Shown here piece by piece: positions 59,400 to 64,000 of a stretch of DNA of 64,000 nt. Position 1 is the stretch's first letter, and each line of letters begins with the position of its first letter. The notes beneath the pieces were generated by a model. That model saw only the letters and a list, made by a program, of their open reading frames with translations, was not told where the DNA came from and made no database searches. The position numbers were made by a program, and so were the translations under genes. Origin of the DNA: Paracentrotus lividus (Eukaryota > Echinodermata > Echinoidea > Camarodonta > Echinidae). The DNA is taken from positions 11,154,023 through 11,218,022 of the forward strand of contig CALNVZ010003434.1 of assembly GCA_940671915.1 (NCBI GenBank). The letters run 5' to 3'.

Positions 59400-61095
59400 A
59401 TTGTCCCCGCCGTAAGAAAATTCCCATATACATTAACGGCTTCACATAGGCAAACAGAATCGAAAATCGGGGGGGTAAAAAATGCGAAGAAGTAGCATTT
59501 GTTAGCCAATGAACATTAGGTCAAGAAGGTAAAGGTCAAGAGGGGTCAAAGTCAAAATTCTGTGAGAAGTTTTGTAGTCCCTCTAGTGCTATCACAATAA
59601 GAGCAACGGTCAATTCGAAATCGGAATGAAAAATGGCGAAGGAGTAGATTTGTAGCCAATAACATATAGGTAAAATCAAAGGTCAAAGGTCAAAGGTCAA
59701 ATTCTGTGAGAGAAGTTTGTAGTCCTCACTAGTGCATCACATAAAGCAAACGGAATGCGAATCGGTGAAATGGCGAGGAGTGCTTTTATAGCCAATTAAC
59801 AATATAGGTCAAAAATCAGTCAAGGTAAGGTAAAGGCAAATTCTGTAAAAGTATTGTAGCCATCACCTAGTGCTATCACATAAGCAAGCGGAATTGAAAT
59901 CAGATGAAAATGGTGAAGGAGTAGCAATTTTGTAGCAATTAAATAAAGTTCGAAAATCAAGGTCAAGGTAAAGGGGTCAAAAGTCAATTCGTGAGAGAAG
60001 TTTTGTAGTCCTCACTAGTGCTATCACATAAAGCAAACGGAATCGAATCGGACGAAAAATGGCGAAGTGAGTAGCATTTTTGTAGCCAATTAACAAATAG
60101 GTCAAGGTCAAAGGTCAAAATTCCTGTGAAGAAGTTTTTGTAGCTATTACTAGTGCATTCAATAAAGCAAGCGGAATTGAAATCGGAGAAATTGGTGAAG
60201 GAGTAGCATTTTGTAGCCAATGTCAATATAGTAAATTGACAGGTCAAAGGTCAAAGTCAAGAGGGGTCAAAATTAAATTCCGTGGACGAAGTTTTGTAGT
60301 CCTACCTAGTGCTATCACATAAAGCAAACGGAATGAAATCGATGAAAAATGGCGAAGGAAGTAGCATTTTAGTAGCCAATTACACATATGGTCAAAAAAT
60401 CAAGGTCAAAGGTCAAGTCAAAATTCTGTGGAAATTTGTAGCACACCTAGTAGTGCTATACATAAAGCAACGGAATCGAATCGGAAGAAATGGTGAAGGA
60501 GTAGCATTTTGTAGCCATGTACATATAAGTATAATCAAGGTCAAGTACAGGGGGTCAAAAGTCAAAATTTCCGTAAGAGTTTTGTAGCCCTCACCTAGTG
60601 CTTATCAGCTAAACAGAACGGATTCGAAATCGGATAGAAAAGGAAGGTAGCATTTTGTGCCAATTAACAATACAGGTCAAAAATGAAGGTCAAGGGTCAA
60701 AGGGTGCCAAAGTCAAAATCCGTGAACACGTTTGTAGCCTCACTAGGCATCTATTAAAGCAACGATCGAAATCGGATGAAAATGGGAAGGATAGCATTGT
60801 GTAGCCAATTACAATATAGGTCAAAAATCAGGGTCAAAGGTCAAAAGTCAAAATTTGTGAAGAAGTTTGGTAGCCATCACGTAGTGCTATCATATAAAGC
60901 AAACGGAATCGAAATTGGATGAAAAATGGCGAAGGAGTAGCAAATTGAAGATTTGATCACATCGGGAACTCATCTCAGTGGCAAAGACAAGAACGGAAAG
61001 GAATGACGGACGGACGGACGGACGGACACACACACATACACACGTACGGAGCCCGTTTCATAGTCCCCTGCTCGAACTCGTTCGGCGGGGACAAT
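59400..61095. mobile_element. 1.7-kb element made mostly of ~144-bp tandem units with AGGTCA sites
   Basis: Bounded by ATTGTCCCCGCCG and CGGCGGGGACAAT. Inside are 10-11 units, anchored near 59571, 59715, 59855, 60005, 60140, 60297, 60437, 60584, 60732 and 60871 (TAGTGCTATCACATAAAGCA...). Most contain runs of AGGTCA half-sites. Its right end has GGACGGACGGAC and (CA)n. Many one-base differences between units suggest drift or uncorrected reads. Confidence 0.8.
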
Positions 61096-62261
61096 AGTGA
61101 TATAAAATGCTAAATACATGTGCTATTTGGGTATGCTTGGTATTAAGTTGAAGGGAATTAATCTGGAAATTACTTAAAAGTAAAAGAAATGCAATTGGTT
61201 AATTAGTTTATGAGTAATTAGCATTTAATTAACTCTGAGGAGCCATTTTTGCAAGGTGGAGGAGGAGGAGCATAAATTTCTTTTACCTTCACATTTCCTA
61301 AACATTAAACAGTTTAATTGGAATATCATCCATTTATGAGTAAAAATGGATCAAATCTGAACTTAAGGATACCTAAAAAAAAACAAAAAAAAAAAAACTT
61401 AAGGATACCTAATTAAGCTAATTAAGCTAATTAATTAATTTATCTAAATGAGTAAGATGGTAGTTTAAATTGAAAATTGGTGTCAAACTTTAAATATGGA
61501 TGCTATATGGGTAAATTGGGTATTAGTTTGAAGGGAATTAATCTAAAAGGGTAAAAAAATACCTGTGGTCAATTTATTTATGAGTAATTAACAATTAATT
61601 AACTCCAAGTACCCATTTTTGTACAGCAGATGACGGAGGGGAACATAAATTTCCATTTCTCAGTTAGACAAATGAGTTATAAATATCATTGAACATAACA
61701 TGAAACAGTTTGCTTGGATTGTAATTTATGAGAATAAATAGTGGGTCAAATTTACACTCATTAATAGTTACTTAATTAAGCTTATTAATGGTATAACCTC
61801 ATATGTGTAACTCTCAGAGATACACATGTATATACCTCTTCACATGTCTTTGAACCAAGAAAAGTCGAATCCCTCGCTATAAGCCAGATCGCATCATTTG
61901 TATCAACAATAAGAACTGTAAATATATTTTATTGACGTTTTAAGTGTTTACAAGTAATTAGTTAAACTTCAAAAGGTTTTAAGGCAAGATTGAGTTATAT
62001 TTTGGGGTAAATAAACATCATATTACATATTTCCCCATATTTTTCTGATCTGAAATTTTCGCTGGAAAGATGATCGTGCAAAATTATTTTTTCACAACTA
62101 ACCCCTAACAAGTTATATATTGTTGGAAAGGTCTGACTTTGAAGAGTTCAAATATGTATGTTATTTTCTTGTAGTGTCCTTAGTTTTTTCTCTGTCAAGA
62201 TTTTTCTGGAAGTACTCTTCCCACCTTTTTTTCACATATTTTGATCTGGTCATATTCAAAC
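61096..62261. other. AT-rich intergenic DNA
   Basis: Loosely repeated segments: the stretch near 61120-61270 recurs in diverged form near 61490-61640 (GAAGGGAATTAATCT, TGAGTAATTA, CCATTTTTG). No gene. Confidence 0.45.
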
Positions 62262-63029
62262 GTGAGTGACACGACATTTGGACTGATAGAAGGGCGCATA
62301 TCTTTGCACTTGTAGGTTATGAATGGATCATGACTACCATATTATGTATAATGTTGGAGTGGCATTTGTCATTACCAGTTAGATTTGAATTTTACAATTC
62401 GTCCTGGAAATTATAATTAAAAAACAGTGCGTGAGTGACACGACAGAAAAAAGACATGGGTTTCTGACCATCATTGGTTATGGTTGAATTTCTGCCCAAG
62501 TAGATCTTTAAAGCCCAGCGCACACATTGCGATGCGATTGCACTGCGATCCGATTGCAACAAATTGCCAATCGCTTTGCAGTGCAATCGCATCGCAGGCC
62601 AGCGCATACATTGCAACAGGCGTTGAATATCACCATGGTACCCCTCTTTTACGCACATGCGCGCAGTAATACAACCTCCATCTCTAGCCAATCTGATTGG
62701 CTGAAATTATCAAAATCGCAGGAAAATCGCAGGAAGATTTGACATGTCAAATGTCTGAGATTTGGTCTGCGATTCTTCTGCAACAAATCGCATCGCAGTC
62801 ACAGCGTGTTGCAGATCAGCGCACACTCTGCGATTTTGTTGCAATCGGATCTTAGTGCAATCGCATCGCAATGTGTGCGCTGGGCTTAAGGGTACCATAA
62901 GTGCATATCTACATGAATAGTGTACCTCTCTGACATTTATTGTCCTTATTAATCATTCCCTCTCTGTGGAAAATGGTCCACCTCTATTTGTCGTGAGTGA
63001 CACGACATCCAAAATGTGAGTGACACGAC
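62262..63029 (+). repeat. Four dispersed copies of GTGAGTGACACGAC
   Basis: Exact 14-mer at 62262, 62431, 62993 and 63016, all on the plus strand and separated by unrelated sequence. Confidence 0.85.
62512..62886. mobile_element. MITE with 3-bp TAA duplication (PIF/Harbinger-like)
   Basis: Long imperfect TIRs starting AGCCCAGCGCACAC, rich in GCGATGCGATTGCA motifs, flanked by TAA on both sides (62509-62511 and 62887-62889). 375 bp, no transposase. Confidence 0.8.
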
Positions 63030-63726
63030 CAGTGCCTTAAATTTGACATTTCAAGTAAATAACTAAATCCAAATTACCTGTATTTATATGCCATGTTAGA
63101 GTAATCCATGAAAATCACTTTAAGCAAAAAAAATCTTACAAAAGTGATTAGTTATAAGAATAAGAGGCATTTAAAGCACCATAGTCCCATACGTGCAAAT
63201 TCCTGTTTGCTCAATTATTCAGCGAAAGAAAACTGGATCACATAATTTTTTAACTTAAATAATTGTTTGTACGGTAAAGAAGCCTTTGTGTTGATTTCAG
63301 ATCCTAATTTGCATTTTCAAAGGCACAGCGCCACATTGAAATTTCAGCTAAATGTCCCACTTAGTCTGAATATGACCATCTGTAACTTCTTATGACTTAA
63401 CCCTATCCCTTTTCAGAATGATTTTTTGAATTCTTCAGACAATTCTCTTTCAGAAGTTTTTAAGGGTATAGGGTGTCAAATATAAGAAAACTACTCTGTT
63501 AAATGAAAACGGTACGATTTCTTTGAAAACATATCAATTATCATGTAAAACTAACAGAAAAGGGCCCACCTGAGGCCTCGATCAAAACGCATGGTCTGGC
63601 CTTAAACAGATTCTAGCACAGCTAGCCAGATAATTGTGACAACTCATTCAAGATACTATTTTCCCAAATATTGCTTGAAAAATCCGTGAATTTACCGTTT
63701 TGACCCCACTCACTGCTCACAGGGGG
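63030..63726. other. AT-rich DNA, nothing recognised
   Basis: No gene or clear repeat seen. Confidence 0.4.
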
Positions 63727-64000
63727 TCATCCCACAAGACCGACACCCACGAGACCGACGGCCCACAAGTCCGACACTAGACAAAAAAGGCCTATTAGAC
63801 GGACGCCAGCAAATAAAGACCCATTAGACCGACACAAGATCAAACAGGTCCACGAGACCGACACCACAATAATATGACCCACGAGACGAAAATTCGCAAA
63901 TAAGGCCCAAGACACCGACGGTAGAGCAAAACAGCCCACGAGACCGACGTTACATGAAGTATACCCACGAGTCAGACGTTTCTTCAATTAGGCCCATGAA
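63727..64000. repeat. Spaced degenerate CCCACGAGACCGAC repeats at the window edge
   Basis: About ten variants of C(A/T)CNNGAGACCGAC spaced roughly 14-40 bp with variable spacers; the array continues past the window. Confidence 0.75.

Noticed and set aside
62392..62691. 99-residue minus-strand frame
   Set aside because: Lies across the TIR element at 62512-62886 and consists of its repeated motif.
63727..63987. Spaced repeats resembling a CRISPR array
   Set aside because: Repeats are degenerate, spacers vary widely, and the window is eukaryotic with no cas genes.

Overview
The window looks like nuclear DNA from an invertebrate deuterostome, most likely an echinoderm such as a sea urchin (inference). 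It is AT-rich, its genes are split into many short exons with GT-AG introns, and it is full of small terminal-inverted-repeat (TIR) elements, tRNA-derived SINE pieces, microsatellites and the ACATGTACATGT-type palindromes common in echinoderm DNA. The conserved proteins resemble their vertebrate orthologues closely. No bacterial features, CRISPR array or operon are present.

Three conserved genes could be rebuilt exon by exon, all on the minus strand. (1) A KDM2 histone demethylase (the KDM2A/KDM2B pro-orthologue) occupies about 4.7-26.3 kb: fifteen coding exons encode JmjC, CXXC, PHD, F-box and leucine-rich repeats, every exon phase joins correctly, and only the extreme N-terminus is uncertain. 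(2) An ORAI store-operated calcium channel lies at 45.6-48.2 kb in two recognised exons. (3) An RNF25-type RWD/RING E3 ubiquitin ligase lies at 51.3-58.5 kb in eight recognised exons; its first exon was not found. KDM2B and ORAI1 are also neighbours in the human genome (12q24.31), so the pair looks like an old linkage. On the plus strand at 29.06-29.96 kb is the last exon of an unrecognised, very basic protein, between KDM2 and ORAI.

The rest is intron, intergenic DNA and mobile elements: a deleted Tc1-type element (3.7-4.3 kb), two long tandem arrays rich in AGGTCA-type half-sites (12.3-14.5 and 59.4-61.1 kb), a TTAA-flanked piggyBac-like element nested in another repeat (15.9-16.7 kb), a TIR element nested in a SINE that abuts a KDM2 splice donor (23.3-23.8 kb), and several MITEs. 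The 35-41 kb region has direct and inverted repeats, odd composition and a 25-N gap; it may be a mobile element, an unpolished assembly patch, or both.

The most unusual observation is in KDM2. Two exons, encoding the start of the PHD finger and the JmjC iron-binding His segment, each have their 3' splice site plus the first part of the exon tandemly repeated seven times into the upstream intron. Most extra acceptors are intact, and where I read the frame, use of an upstream one ends in a premature stop. This could be a splice-choice device, a trace of repeat-driven exon-edge evolution, or an assembly artefact. RNA reads across these junctions would decide.
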